64,000 nucleotides of DNA from Pseudomonas sp. IB20 (GCF_009707325.1 NZ_CP046103.1:3904302-3968301); one strand, 5' to 3'. Counted from the first letter of the stretch, positions 41,846-50,515 are shown. Made by a program: numbers and translations. Notes: a model not told the origin generated them from the letters alone.

Positions 41846-43801
41846 TTACGCGACGTTCATGGTCTTGTGCGTCTCAATCAAATGCGCCACCACACCTGGG
41901 TCCGCCAGCGTGGAGATATCCCCCAACCCGTCATACTCAGCCGTAGCGATCTTGCGCAAGATACGGCGCATGATTTTCCCCGAACGCGTCTTCGGCAAGC
42001 CCGGCGCCCACTGGATCACATCCGGCGAAGCAATCGGCCCGATCTCTTTGCGCACCCAGTTTTTCAGCTCCAGGCGCAGCGCTTCATTCGGCTCTTCGCC
42101 ATTTTTGAGCGTGACATACACATAGATGCCCTGGCCCTTGATGTCATGCGGCACACCCACCACCGCCGCTTCGGCGACTTTCGGGTGGGCAACCATGGCG
42201 CTTTCAATCTCGGCGGTGCCCATGCGGTGGCCGGACACGTTAAGCACGTCATCCACACGGCCGGTGATCCACCAGTAACCATCTTCATCGCGACGAGCAC
42301 CGTCACCGGTGAAATACATGCCACGGAAGGTCTTGAAGTAGGTATCGACGAAACGGTCATGGTCGCCGTACAGCGTACGCGCCTGGCCTGGCCACGAATC
42401 GAGGATCACCAAGTTGCCTTCGGCAGCGCCCTCGATGATGTTACCGAGGTTGTCCACCAACGCCGGCACCACACCGAAGAATGGCCGCGCCGCCGAACCC
42501 GGCTTGAGTGCATGAGCACCCGGCAGCGGGCTCATCAGGGTGGCGCCGGTTTCGGTCTGCCACCAGGTGTCGACGATCGGGCAACGGGATTGGCCGACGT
42601 TCTTGTAGTACCAGTCCCACGCTTCCGGGTTAATCGGCTCACCGACAGAACCGAGCAAGCGCAAGCTGCTGCCATCCACGCCTTCGCAAGCAGCGGTGCC
42701 CGAAGCCATCATCGCGCGGATCGCAGTGGGCGCGGTGTAGAGGATATTGACCTTGTGCTTGTCGACGATCTTGCCGACACGGGTGATGTCCGGGTAGTTC
42801 GGCACGCCTTCGAACAGCAGCGTGGTCGCGCCATTGGCCAGTGGGCCGTAGACAATATAGGTGTGGCCGGTGACCCAGCCGACGTCGGCGGTGCACCAGT
42901 AGATTTCGCCCGGGCGGTAGTCGAACACACGCTCGTGGGTCAGGGCTGCGTAGAGCAGGTAGCCGCCGGTGGTGTGCTGCACACCTTTAGGCTTGCCGGT
43001 TGAGCCGGAGGTATACAGGATGAACAGCGCCTCTTCGGCGCCCATCTCTTTGGGTGCACACACGGTGCCCGCCACTTTCATCAGGTCTTCGTACCAGATG
43101 TCGCGGTGCTGGTTCCACTTGATGTTGCCATTGGTGCGCTTGCACACGATGACTTTCTGGATGCTGCTGGTTTCCGGGTTGGTCAGCGCGTCGTCGACGT
43201 TGGCTTTCAGCGGAATTTTCTTACCCGCGCGGATGCCTTCGTCAGCGGTGATTACCACCTTCGACTTACAGTCGATGATGCGACCGGCCAGGGCTTCCGG
43301 CGAAAAGCCGCCAAACACCACGGAGTGAATCGCACCGATGCGGGTACACGCCAACATGGCGACCACGGCTTCGGGGATCATCGGCATATAGATAGTCACC
43401 ACGTCGCCGCGGTGCACATCCTGGCCGCGCAGGGCGTTGGCGAACTTGCAGACTTCTTCATGCAGTTCGCGGTAGGTGATGGTGCGGCTTTCGGAAGGGT
43501 CATCGCCTTCCCAGATAATCGCCGCCTGATCGCCACGCTCGGCGAGGTGACGGTCCAGGCAGTTGTAGGAAACGTTCAGGGTGCCATCGGCGAACCATTT
43601 GATGTCGACATGGTGGTCGTCGAAAGAGGTCTGCTTGACCGCGGTGAAAGGCTTGACCCAGTCAAGGCGCTTGGCTTGCTCACGCCAGAAACCATCGGGG
43701 TTGACCACCGACTGCTGGTACATGGCCTTGTAGGTCGCCTCGTCGGTCAGCGTGTTGGCTGCTACTTCGGGGCGAACGGGGTACAGGGAAGCCGCACTCA
43801 T
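41846..43801 (-). CDS. acsA: Acetyl-CoA synthetase
   Basis: Makes acetyl-CoA from acetate, ATP and CoA. The start at 43801 (MSAASLYPVRPEVAANTLTDEATYKAMY) gives 651 residues, the normal length. AMP-binding motif ALFILYTSGSTGKPKGVQHTT, YWCTADVGWVTGHTYIVYGPL, DTWWQTETGA, and the C-terminal acetylation-site motif PKTRSGKIMRRILRK with the catalytic lysine. Single gene with its own terminator. Confidence 0.97.
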   Translation of the reverse strand: MSAASLYPVRPEVAANTLTDEATYKAMYQQSVVNPDGFWREQAKRLDWVKPFTAVKQTSFDDHHVDIKWFADGTLNVSYNCLDRHLAERGDQAAIIWEGDDPSESRTITYRELHEEVCKFANALRGQDVHRGDVVTIYMPMIPEAVVAMLACTRIGAIHSVVFGGFSPEALAGRIIDCKSKVVITADEGIRAGKKIPLKANVDDALTNPETSSIQKVIVCKRTNGNIKWNQHRDIWYEDLMKVAGTVCAPKEMGAEEALFILYTSGSTGKPKGVQHTTGGYLLYAALTHERVFDYRPGEIYWCTADVGWVTGHTYIVYGPLANGATTLLFEGVPNYPDITRVGKIVDKHKVNILYTAPTAIRAMMASGTAACEGVDGSSLRLLGSVGEPINPEAWDWYYKNVGQSRCPIVDTWWQTETGATLMSPLPGAHALKPGSAARPFFGVVPALVDNLGNIIEGAAEGNLVILDSWPGQARTLYGDHDRFVDTYFKTFRGMYFTGDGARRDEDGYWWITGRVDDVLNVSGHRMGTAEIESAMVAHPKVAEAAVVGVPHDIKGQGIYVYVTLKNGEEPNEALRLELKNWVRKEIGPIASPDVIQWAPGLPKTRSGKIMRRILRKIATAEYDGLGDISTLADPGVVAHLIETHKTMNVA

Positions 43802-44200
43802 CTTTCTTACCTCGGTGACATAGTTGTTGTTGTATGGCCCCTGTTGTAGCCGGGGCTGCCCCATAGAACCATTCGACGATGGTAGTAACAAGCCCCTACA
43901 CATTGCCCTGCTATGCCCGTATGCGGCTCTGGCCCGCGCCCTGCGTGGCTTTCACGCTGGGTGAAAAAACCTTTACCACAGGATTGTTACAAAAACCGCC
44001 AATAGTCTTTATCAAAAGCACGGGTATATGAATATAACCCGCGAGCCTAGAATCAACTCCGCCAACCAAGGCAATGTGATTAACACCGTAACAGCCCCCA
44101 CGAAGGCAACGTTAATCCGAACTTCCCAACTCTTAAGTTACACACGCGGCCTCATAAGGGCCCCGTGACCCCTTTCGCCCTGAAGAAGGTAAATACAGTA
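43802..44200. other. Intergenic region between acsA and the DUF2790 gene
   Basis: 399 bases between divergent genes. It must hold both promoters but I could not identify a clear sigma-54, sigma-28 or operator motif. No gene is supported. Confidence 0.5.
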
Positions 44201-44470
44201 ATGAAAGCTCTCGTAGTTATGGCCCTCAGCAGCTTGTGCGCCACCGCCGCCCTGGCCGATGAGGCCCCGACCGAGCTGGCCGGCCAGAACGCCCCGATTG
44301 TTGAAGATTACACCTACAGCACACACTTGGATGTGGCCAAAGTATTGTCCATGAGCGCTGTTCCAGAAGTCTGCCAAGTTGTACCGGTGAAGATGGAATA
44401 TGAAGACTCACACGGCCAGCGCCATATTCTTAATTACCAAGTGATGGGCAATGGTTGCTCTAACGGATAA
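44201..44470 (+). CDS. DUF2790 secreted small protein
   Basis: 89 residues from the ATG at 44201 (GAAGG upstream): signal peptide MKALVVMALSSLCATAALA, then a short mature domain with two cysteines (EVCQVVPVKMEYEDSHGQRHILNYQVMGNGC) that could form a disulfide. The DYTYSTHLDVAKVLS start of the mature part is typical of DUF2790, a family almost confined to Pseudomonas and often linked to stress or metal response. Function unknown. Confidence 0.82.
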   Translation: MKALVVMALSSLCATAALADEAPTELAGQNAPIVEDYTYSTHLDVAKVLSMSAVPEVCQVVPVKMEYEDSHGQRHILNYQVMGNGCSNG

Positions 44471-45057
44471 CAACTTCCCGCCGTGGAGTTAAACCCAGAT
44501 CTTATTCGCCGCAAGAAATCGTTCTTGCGGCAAAGAGCCGATCCAGAGCCCACCACGAAACAAATGTGGTAGCTGGCTTGCCTGCGATGGCGATTTCGGC
44601 CTTACACACGCCTCACACTTCCCAAAGCCCTCCACATCCCCGCCTCCTCCAGTCCCACAAAAACTATCCCACCGCCCGTCAAAAAATTCCTACCCTGGCA
44701 AAGCCTTGCAAACACACGCCTTGGCCGAAAACCACGGCATTTTGGCCCTCCATCGTGACCATCCGCCGCAACACAAAGACAAATTTTTCCTTATAATGCG
44801 CGGGTAAATCGGGCCTGCAATATCCCTTTACACGGGGATGAAGAGCCAGACCTGAGGCCCCCGCTGGAGCATGCACCTGTCGCTCCGCCCCTCAAGCCTC
44901 ACGCAGAGCACCCGTTACCCTATTCCGTTTAATGCCTGCGCTAGCTGTTGCAACAAACGATTCCTTAAGATCCACCGCGGCCCGAGGGCCGTGTGAACAC
45001 CCAACCATCCGGTTTCACACGGGCACCTTTGAGCCCTCACGCAGGAGACGACACGTC
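44471..45057. other. Long leader region upstream of nrdB
   Basis: 587 bases without a supported gene. It includes a single REP arm (44563-44592, AGCTGGCTTGCCTGCGATGG) and an AT-rich stretch TTTTTCCTTATAAT near 44787 that could be a -10 region. The frame of nrdB stays open up to 44932, but a GCAGGAG site just before 45058 marks the start. I see no clear NrdR box. Confidence 0.5.
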
Positions 45058-46308
45058 ATGCTGAGCTGGGACGAATTCGACAAAGAAGAAGACGGCGAAG
45101 TAGTTGCCAAAGGCGCCAACGCCGGCCACGCCACCGAAGCCAACATCGACCGCCTCGACGGTGCCGGCGCTGCCGCCGCCATCGAAGCCCGCGCCGTCAC
45201 CGCCAGTGACTCCGCCGCCATCGTGCGCGCCAAGGCCGCCCTGGACAAACTCGACGTCGCCGAAGGCCTCGCTGAGCTCGAAGGCTCCGCCGCCCGCGTC
45301 GCCGTTGACGAAAAGCGCATGATCAACTGCCGCGCCGACCTCAACCAACTCGTGCCCTTCAAGTACGACTGGGCCTGGCAGAAGTACCTCGACGGCTGCG
45401 CCAACCACTGGATGCCGCAAGAGGTCAACATGACCGCCGACATCGCCCTGTGGAAAAACCCCGAAGGCCTGACCGACGACGAACGCCGCATCGTCATGCG
45501 CAACCTCGGCTTCTTCTCCACTGCGGATTCGTTGGTCGCGAACAACCTGGTGCTGGCCGTGTACCGCCTGATCACCAACCCGGAGTGCCGCCAGTACATC
45601 CTGCGTCAGGCCTTCGAAGAAGCGATCCACACCCACGCCTACCAGTACTGCATCGAATCGCTGGCCATGGATGAAGGCGAGATCTTCAACATGTACCACG
45701 AGATCCCATCGGTGGCTAAAAAAGCCGCCTGGGGCCTGAAGTACACCCGTTCGATCTCCGATCCGAAGTTCGAAACCGGCACCGTTGAGACTGATAAAGA
45801 GCTGCTGCGCAACTTGGTCGCCTACTACTGCGTCCTGGAAGGCATCTTCTTCTACTGCGGCTTCACCCAGATCCTGTCCATGGGCCGTCGTAACAAAATG
45901 ACCGGCGTGGCCGAGCAGTTCCAGTACATCCTGCGCGACGAGTCGATGCACCTGAACTTCGGTATCGATGTGATCAACCAGATCAAAATCGAAAACCCAC
46001 ATTTGTGGGATGCTGAAATGAAAGAAGAAGCGACCCAGATGATCCTGCAAGGGACGCAGCTGGAGATTGAATATGCGCGCGATACCATGCCGCGCGGTGT
46101 TCTCGGCATGAATGCGGCAATGATGGAGGACTACCTCAAGTTCATCGCCAACCGTCGTCTGTCGCAGATTGGCTTGAAAGAAGAATACCCGGGCACCACC
46201 AACCCGTTCCCGTGGATGAGCGAGATCATGGACTTGAAGAAAGAGAAAAACTTCTTCGAAACCCGCGTGATCGAGTATCAAACTGGCGGCGCGTTGAGCT
46301 GGGATTAG
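45058..46308 (+). CDS. nrdB: Ribonucleoside-diphosphate reductase class Ia, beta subunit
   Basis: Diiron-tyrosyl-radical subunit of ribonucleotide reductase. 416 residues from ATG 45058 (MLSWDEFDKEEDGEV). An Ala-rich N-terminal extension of about 90 residues precedes the ferritin-like core. Ligands and radical site are visible: FEEAIHTHAYQYC (Glu-x-x-His and the radical Tyr), YCVLEGIFFYCGF (Glu) and RDESMHLNFG (Glu-x-x-His). The C-terminal peptide ...YQTGGALSWD should dock on NrdA. The gene is alone; nrdA is 43 kb upstream on the same strand. Confidence 0.96.
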   Translation: MLSWDEFDKEEDGEVVAKGANAGHATEANIDRLDGAGAAAAIEARAVTASDSAAIVRAKAALDKLDVAEGLAELEGSAARVAVDEKRMINCRADLNQLVPFKYDWAWQKYLDGCANHWMPQEVNMTADIALWKNPEGLTDDERRIVMRNLGFFSTADSLVANNLVLAVYRLITNPECRQYILRQAFEEAIHTHAYQYCIESLAMDEGEIFNMYHEIPSVAKKAAWGLKYTRSISDPKFETGTVETDKELLRNLVAYYCVLEGIFFYCGFTQILSMGRRNKMTGVAEQFQYILRDESMHLNFGIDVINQIKIENPHLWDAEMKEEATQMILQGTQLEIEYARDTMPRGVLGMNAAMMEDYLKFIANRRLSQIGLKEEYPGTTNPFPWMSEIMDLKKEKNFFETRVIEYQTGGALSWD

Positions 46309-46367
46309 TCCACGGCATAGATCTAAACGTTGAGCTGGGATTAATCCCTAAGCCGGCAACATCAAGA

Positions 46368-46393
46368 AGCCCTGACATGTTCAGGGCTTTTTT
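46368..46393 (+). terminator. Terminator after nrdB
   Basis: AGCCCTGA and TCAGGGCT flank a five-base loop, followed by T-rich sequence. A 15-base copy of the end of nrdB (GTTGAGCTGGGATTA) lies just before it at 46329-46343. Confidence 0.85.
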
Positions 46394-46656
46394 ATGCTCC
46401 GTGATTTGAATAGGAGCCTTCTTACACCAAGATCATCCATTCAAGGGTTGATGTGAGTTTCAATGCTGAATAGTCTCGTCCACCGGTGCCTAAGAAACGC
46501 CCAACGTAGAAGCTAGCCACACTTACAGCCAAAATCCGCCTGATCTCATTCATGCGAACTTAATGCTGCTTTGAGGCCAGGCAAGTTGGAGTTTCTTAAA
46601 CCCGCTCTCTACGTTGGGCTCCTGCCCTCGCGACAATCACGTAGAGATCACAGGAA
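46394..46656. other. Intergenic region before the BRO-N gene
   Basis: Gene-free. A perfect 12-base inverted repeat pair (GCCCAACGTAGA at 46499, TCTACGTTGGGC at 46608) about 98 bases apart brackets it; the purpose is unclear. With the terminator region the gap after nrdB is 348 bases. Confidence 0.4.
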
Positions 46657-47235
46657 ATGCCTAGCCAATATCTGCTCGACTTGCCGACAGCCAAGAAGGT
46701 TGCCACGGCTGAGCCCTTTGTTGCCGTCGTTTTCACCCGCCAAAACCTTCAACTTCACACCCTCCTTTTAGAAAACCAACCCTGGTTCTGCGCGCGCGAC
46801 CTTGGGCGTTTGATGGGCTGGTATCTAGATGAGCGAACGACGCGCAAGCTCGATGAAGACCAGCGAAGAACTCTAAAACTACTGTTTCACGGTCAGCCGC
46901 AAGAAATGCTGATGATCAGTGAATCCGGGGCTTACGCATTGCTGGTTTATCACTACACACCGGGGAATCGCCTACTGCGTAGCTGGCTGACTCATGAAGT
47001 AGTTCCGACGTTGCGGGACGAGCGTCAGCCTCGGACGATGGAGCGACCGTTGTTGAGCATGTTGGATTGGCCTGAGATGTCGTTGAACCTGCTGCATTGG
47101 CAGGATGAAGGTTGGATACGACTTCGGGATATGCCGTATTTGTTAGTGAATCGGTCCTATCGGGGAGAATCAACAAAGACTCTGTGGTGGCGCAAGCTCA
47201 TTCAACCTTTCCGAATGAAGCAGCGATTTCACTAA
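46657..47235 (+). CDS. BRO-N (phage antirepressor-like) domain protein
   Basis: 192 residues. Residues about 20-120 (EPFVAVVFTRQNLQLHTLLLENQPWFCARDLGRLMGW...LKLLFHGQPQEMLMISESGAYALLVYHYTPGNRLLRSWLTHEVVPTLR) follow the BRO-N / Bro antirepressor pattern: strand, Trp-Phe-x-Ala-x-Asp-Leu, Glu-Ser-Gly-Ala-Tyr-Ala-Leu, Leu-x-x-Trp-Leu-Thr-His-Glu-Val-Val-Pro-x-Leu-Arg. Such proteins come from phages but several are fixed in Pseudomonas chromosomes. The C-terminal 60 residues are unassigned. Next to an HNH nuclease, no other phage genes. Confidence 0.82.
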   Translation: MPSQYLLDLPTAKKVATAEPFVAVVFTRQNLQLHTLLLENQPWFCARDLGRLMGWYLDERTTRKLDEDQRRTLKLLFHGQPQEMLMISESGAYALLVYHYTPGNRLLRSWLTHEVVPTLRDERQPRTMERPLLSMLDWPEMSLNLLHWQDEGWIRLRDMPYLLVNRSYRGESTKTLWWRKLIQPFRMKQRFH

Positions 47236-47334
47236 ATTCGACGACAGCCAAATCTGACCGATCCGCAGGAAATTTCGTAGACGCCATAATGGCTACTCAG
47301 TATCGTCCGAGGGTTTTCTACCCTCGGCGGCTGT

Positions 47335-48051
47335 ATGGATACGCAAAAAAGTAATACCGGATGGAGCGATCAGGAGCTTGAAGCGTCCGTCGATGGCTAC
47401 CTGAAAATGTTGAAGCTGGAAAGTCTCGGCCAGTCGCTTAACAAGAAAGCTGAACACGAGCTTCTGCGCGAGGGCGCTCTAAGCGATCGGTCCTTGGCGT
47501 CGGTCGACTACCGCATGCGCAATATTTCTGCTGTATTTGAAACACTGAATCAGACGCCAATTGCAGGCTACACAGCTGCAAATAATGTCGGCTCGGGAAT
47601 CGTCTCTCGTATTCGTCGAATGCTTGAACAGCGCGGCATCGTTGAATCTGAAAACAACGCCCCCACGTTTGATGAAGAGCTATTGGAGCGGCGCGCGGCA
47701 AAGCTTCAAAGCAAACCCATCAAGACTAAGCCCGAAGGCATCGCCACGCCGCAACAGGTCAGCACAACCAGCACATCTTACGTCCGCGATCCGGAAGTAC
47801 GCGCTTGGGTGCGTCAGCAGGCGGCGGGTATTTGTGAGGGTTGCGGCCTACAGGCTCCGTTTACTCTAGATAACGGCCAGCCATTTCTTGAAGTACATCA
47901 CGTCAAGCACCTCGCCCAGAAGGGTTCGGATCGCACCACCAATGCTGTAGCCTTGTGCCCCAATTGCCATCAGCGTTGTCACCGGTCGAGCGACCGGGAT
48001 GAATTCACCGCTGGGCTGTACTCGAAAATCAGTCGATTGATACAGGAGTAA
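47335..48051 (+). CDS. HNH endonuclease (McrA-like)
   Basis: 238 residues. N-terminal half (GWSDQELEASVDGYLKMLKLESLGQSLNKKAEHELL...RMRNISAVFETLNQTPIAGYTAANNVG) is helical and recalls the DNA-recognition part of HNH restriction-like proteins. The C-terminal HNH nuclease has zinc pairs (CEGCG and CPNCHQRCH) and the core EVHHVKHLAQKGSDRTTNAVALCPNCHQRCH with HH, N and H in order. A 7-bp hairpin (CCGAGGG...CCCTCGG, 47307-47327) ends seven bases before the ATG, and no clear Shine-Dalgarno sequence is seen. A role in cleaving modified or foreign DNA is inferred. Confidence 0.85.
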   Translation: MDTQKSNTGWSDQELEASVDGYLKMLKLESLGQSLNKKAEHELLREGALSDRSLASVDYRMRNISAVFETLNQTPIAGYTAANNVGSGIVSRIRRMLEQRGIVESENNAPTFDEELLERRAAKLQSKPIKTKPEGIATPQQVSTTSTSYVRDPEVRAWVRQQAAGICEGCGLQAPFTLDNGQPFLEVHHVKHLAQKGSDRTTNAVALCPNCHQRCHRSSDRDEFTAGLYSKISRLIQE

Positions 48052-48111
48052 AATCCTGCTGTCACACCTGATGCACGCTTAAAAAATATTAGATAGGACC
48101 GAGGCCAACCC

Positions 48112-48768
48112 GTGAACCCAGACATGCTCGAAGCCGGCCCAGTAGACGCCAAAGTACTCTCCGTCTTTGACTTCGACGGCACCCTGACCCATCACGATAG
48201 TTTCGTGCCGTTCCTCAAGTTTGCCTTTGGCCCCGGCGAGTTTTATGGCCGGATGGTCAAGCTGGCGGTGCCTGGGCTGCGCTTTTTGCTGCGGCAGATC
48301 AGCCGGGATGAGTTGAAGGCGCAGTTGATCCGCACCTTTATGACTGGGGTGGAGAAGGCGTGGGTGCAGCAGCAGGCTGAGGCGTATTGCCAGCGCTATT
48401 GGAGCAAGTTGATGCGCCCCACCGGGTTGCAGTCGGTGGCGGATGAGGTGAAGTCCGGGGCGGTGGTGACCTTGTGTTCGGCATCGCCGGCATTGGTGTT
48501 GCAGCCGTTTGCGAATCGGTTGGGGATCAAGTTGATTGGCACTGAGCTTGAGGTGGTCGACGGGGTGTTGACAGGCAAGCTCACGGGGAATAATTGCCGC
48601 TGTGAGAATAAGGTGCTGCGGCTTGAGGCGGTGTATGGGGATTTGGGCGAGTATCGGCTGCGCGCTTGGGGCGATACGCGTGGGGATCGGGAGTTGTTGG
48701 CGGCGGCGCAGGATGCGCATTTTCGGCATTTTCATGCGAAAAAGAAGCGGGCTCGGTTGCAGCGGTGA
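48112..48768 (+). CDS. HAD-IB family hydrolase (phosphatase)
   Basis: 218 residues from a GTG at 48112 with GAGG seven bases upstream. HAD motif I is FDFDGTLTHHDSFVPF; motif II is TLCSASP; DTRGDREL carries the motif IV aspartates. The helical cap (FLKFAFGPGEFYGRMVKLAVPGLRFLLRQIS) is typical of HAD-IB enzymes related to SerB and lipid-phosphate phosphatases. The end is basic (KKKRARLQR). Its stop codon lies inside the first copy of a 77-79-bp repeat. Confidence 0.88.
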   Translation: MNPDMLEAGPVDAKVLSVFDFDGTLTHHDSFVPFLKFAFGPGEFYGRMVKLAVPGLRFLLRQISRDELKAQLIRTFMTGVEKAWVQQQAEAYCQRYWSKLMRPTGLQSVADEVKSGAVVTLCSASPALVLQPFANRLGIKLIGTELEVVDGVLTGKLTGNNCRCENKVLRLEAVYGDLGEYRLRAWGDTRGDRELLAAAQDAHFRHFHAKKKRARLQR

Positions 48769-48968
48769 TGCAGGTGGATGGGGGCGGCGGGTGGACCGAG
48801 TCGATCCCATCGCTGCCTCGCTGGGGCTCGAGAGCTCCCACATTTTGATCGGTGCAGGGCTGGGTGCGCACTCGCATGAGGTGTGGGGGTCGATGCAGTG
48901 GATGGGGGCGGCAGGTAGACCGAGTCGATCCCATCGCTGCCTCGCTGGGGCTCGAGAGCTCCCACATT
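48768..48968. repeat. Two direct copies of a second repeat family
   Basis: 48768-48846 and 48892-48968 share a long near-identical segment (GATGGGGGCGGCxGGTxGACC, CGAGTCGATCCCATCGCTGC, CTCGCTGGGGCTCGAGAGCT, CCCACATTT) offset by 123 bases, with few differences. It ends in the same AGCTCCCACATTT as the main REP family but has a different body. Confidence 0.75.
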
Positions 48969-49007
48969 TGAGCTTTGTAGGCTCATTGATCAGTGTTCGG
49001 CGGGGGT

Positions 49008-49316
49008 TTAGATCGGGGCTTTGAGGTCTATGCCCAGGGCTGTGGCGAAGGCTTTTAGCATCGAGCTTCTTGGCGCGTTGTGGCGCAGGATCAGGTTGAA
49101 TGCGGTGCTCAGGTGAACCTGTTCCGGGCACAGTGCGCGCAGGCGCCCTTCCCTTACCAGTGGCGCGGCGTAGTGTTGGAAGCGGCCGGTGAGGATCAGG
49201 ACGGCGACGGCTTCCACTTGTGAGGCCGAGGCGGACTGGCTGTCGTAGGTGACGAAGTTGGCCTTGTCGCGGTGGACCGCGTACCGGTGGTTGACCACTT
49301 GGTATTGACGCAGCAC
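49008..49316 (-). pseudogene. LysR-type regulator remnant (C-terminal part)
   Basis: About 102 residues (YQVVNHRYAVHRDKANFVTYDSQSASASQVEAVAVLILTGRF...YAAPLVREGRLRALCPEQVHLSTAFNLILRHNAPRSSMLKAFATALGIDL) look like the last third of a LysR effector domain (surface loop, then V-x-x-G-x-L-x-x-L and the terminal helix). The helix-turn-helix half is absent: upstream the reading runs straight into a REP element. Part of this fragment is repeated in a second copy of the 172-bp duplication. Confidence 0.6.
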
Positions 49317-49607
49317 ATCAGGCTTGCCTGCGATTGCGGTGGGTCAGCTTGCCTATACCTGACTTGATACTCCGCTATCGCAGGCAAGCCAGCTCCCACA
49401 TTTTTGATCTCCTTAATAAAGGATATTTGCGTAATTTGTCGCGGTGGACCGCGTACCGGTGGTTGACCACTTGGTATTGACGCAGCACATCAGGCTTGCC
49501 TGCGATTGCGGTGGGTCAGCTTGCCTATACCTGACTTGATACTCCGCTATCGCAGGCAAGCCAGCTCCCACATTTTTGATCTCCTTAATAAAGGATATTT
49601 GCGTAAT
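49264..49607. repeat. Exact 172-bp tandem duplication carrying a REP pair
   Basis: 49264-49435 and 49436-49607 are identical by eye. Each unit carries the broken edge of the LysR fragment (TTGTCGCGGTGGACCGCGTA), a REP pair (AGGCTTGCCTGCGAT...ATCGCAGGCAAGCCAGCTCC) and TAATAAAGGATATTTGCGTAAT. The second copy ends 32 bases before the next gene. No other gene lies in 49317-49639. Confidence 0.92.
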
Positions 49608-49639
49608 ATCCAGCAACTCATCTCACGGACCCGAGCCCC

Positions 49640-50515
49640 ATGAAATTCGACACGGCCTATAGCCTGAGTCTCGACGAAAAACTGTCGATCTACGACGTAC
49701 GAGATCTGAATTTCGACGAAACCAGCCCTTTCGACTCCGACAAGGACAGTTTCCTGTGCCCCAACGACGAATGCCGCGCAGCATTCGATGCGGGCAATGC
49801 GCTGAGCACCTTCAACGCGAAAAACATCAATTACCAGCGCACGCCGCACTTCAAGAACAAGACCAGCACCCAACACATTGATGGCTGCCGCTATGCCAGC
49901 ACGCACAAGAGCGCGCCCGGTGAAAGTGACGACGAGCGCGAGGACAATTTCCCATCAGAATTTGTACTGACGCGGCGTCAGTACCCACGCAAAACACCAC
50001 TCGCGGGCACCGAGGGACACGTCCCGCAGGATCCAACGAAAGCGCCTTCGCCCCGCACCGCCACATCCCACAGCGCCAGCGACACCACCCCGGACAAAAC
50101 CAGCGTGTTCGCCCACCCGGTGGAATGCTATGTGTCGAATATCGACGACAAAGACAAGCTCAAGGCCATGCCGCTGAAGATCGGCGAGCACACCGCGACC
50201 TACTGGACGTTTTTCAAGAAGGTCGAATACCTGCAAGACAACAAAGGCCTGATCTACTGGGGCAAGATCAAAGCGATCAAGGACTACACCAGCAGCTTTC
50301 GCATCGACTTCGAAAAGAAGGTGTGGCTCGACAAGAAACCCTATTCGGTCAACGTCTACCTGAGCAAAAAACTCATCGAGAACTACCGCAAGCGCAAGGC
50401 GTTCCTGGAGCAGATCAAGGCGGCGGTGGACAGTGAACGGGCGTTGTATTGCTTCTTCTATGGTGTGACGCCAGCGTTGCAACATGTCAATCAGCGCCCA
50501 ATAGTTTCCAGGTAA
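49640..50515 (+). CDS. CoiA-like zinc-finger protein of unknown function
   Basis: 291 residues. Near the N-terminus C40-x4-C45 (LCPNDEC) with H70 (PHFKN) and C83 (HIDGC) follows the CPxC...HFxH...C layout of the CoiA zinc finger. A Pro/Ser/Thr-rich linker (about 92-150) leads to a Lys/Tyr-rich C-terminal domain (KIGEHTATYWTFFKKVEYLQDNKGLIYWGKIKAIKDYTSSFRIDFEKKVW...VYLSKKLIENYRKRKAFLEQI) that could bind nucleic acid. CoiA proper acts in competence, but no other competence gene is near. Directly upstream is the duplicated repeat. Family not recognised with certainty. Confidence 0.7.
   Translation: MKFDTAYSLSLDEKLSIYDVRDLNFDETSPFDSDKDSFLCPNDECRAAFDAGNALSTFNAKNINYQRTPHFKNKTSTQHIDGCRYASTHKSAPGESDDEREDNFPSEFVLTRRQYPRKTPLAGTEGHVPQDPTKAPSPRTATSHSASDTTPDKTSVFAHPVECYVSNIDDKDKLKAMPLKIGEHTATYWTFFKKVEYLQDNKGLIYWGKIKAIKDYTSSFRIDFEKKVWLDKKPYSVNVYLSKKLIENYRKRKAFLEQIKAAVDSERALYCFFYGVTPALQHVNQRPIVSR

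Noticed and set aside
41513..43003. 496-codon plus-strand frame
   Set aside because: Begins in a REP-bearing spacer and continues antisense to acsA; no protein-like motifs.
45037..46281. 414-codon minus-strand frame
   Set aside because: Antisense to nrdB.
46491..46619. Insertion-element terminal repeats
   Set aside because: The 12-base inverted pair encloses less than 100 bases with no transposase frame and no target duplication.
48768..49607. Possible CRISPR array (repeated units)
   Set aside because: Units are large, few and joined without unique spacers of constant length; they are REP-type and tandem duplications. No cas genes.
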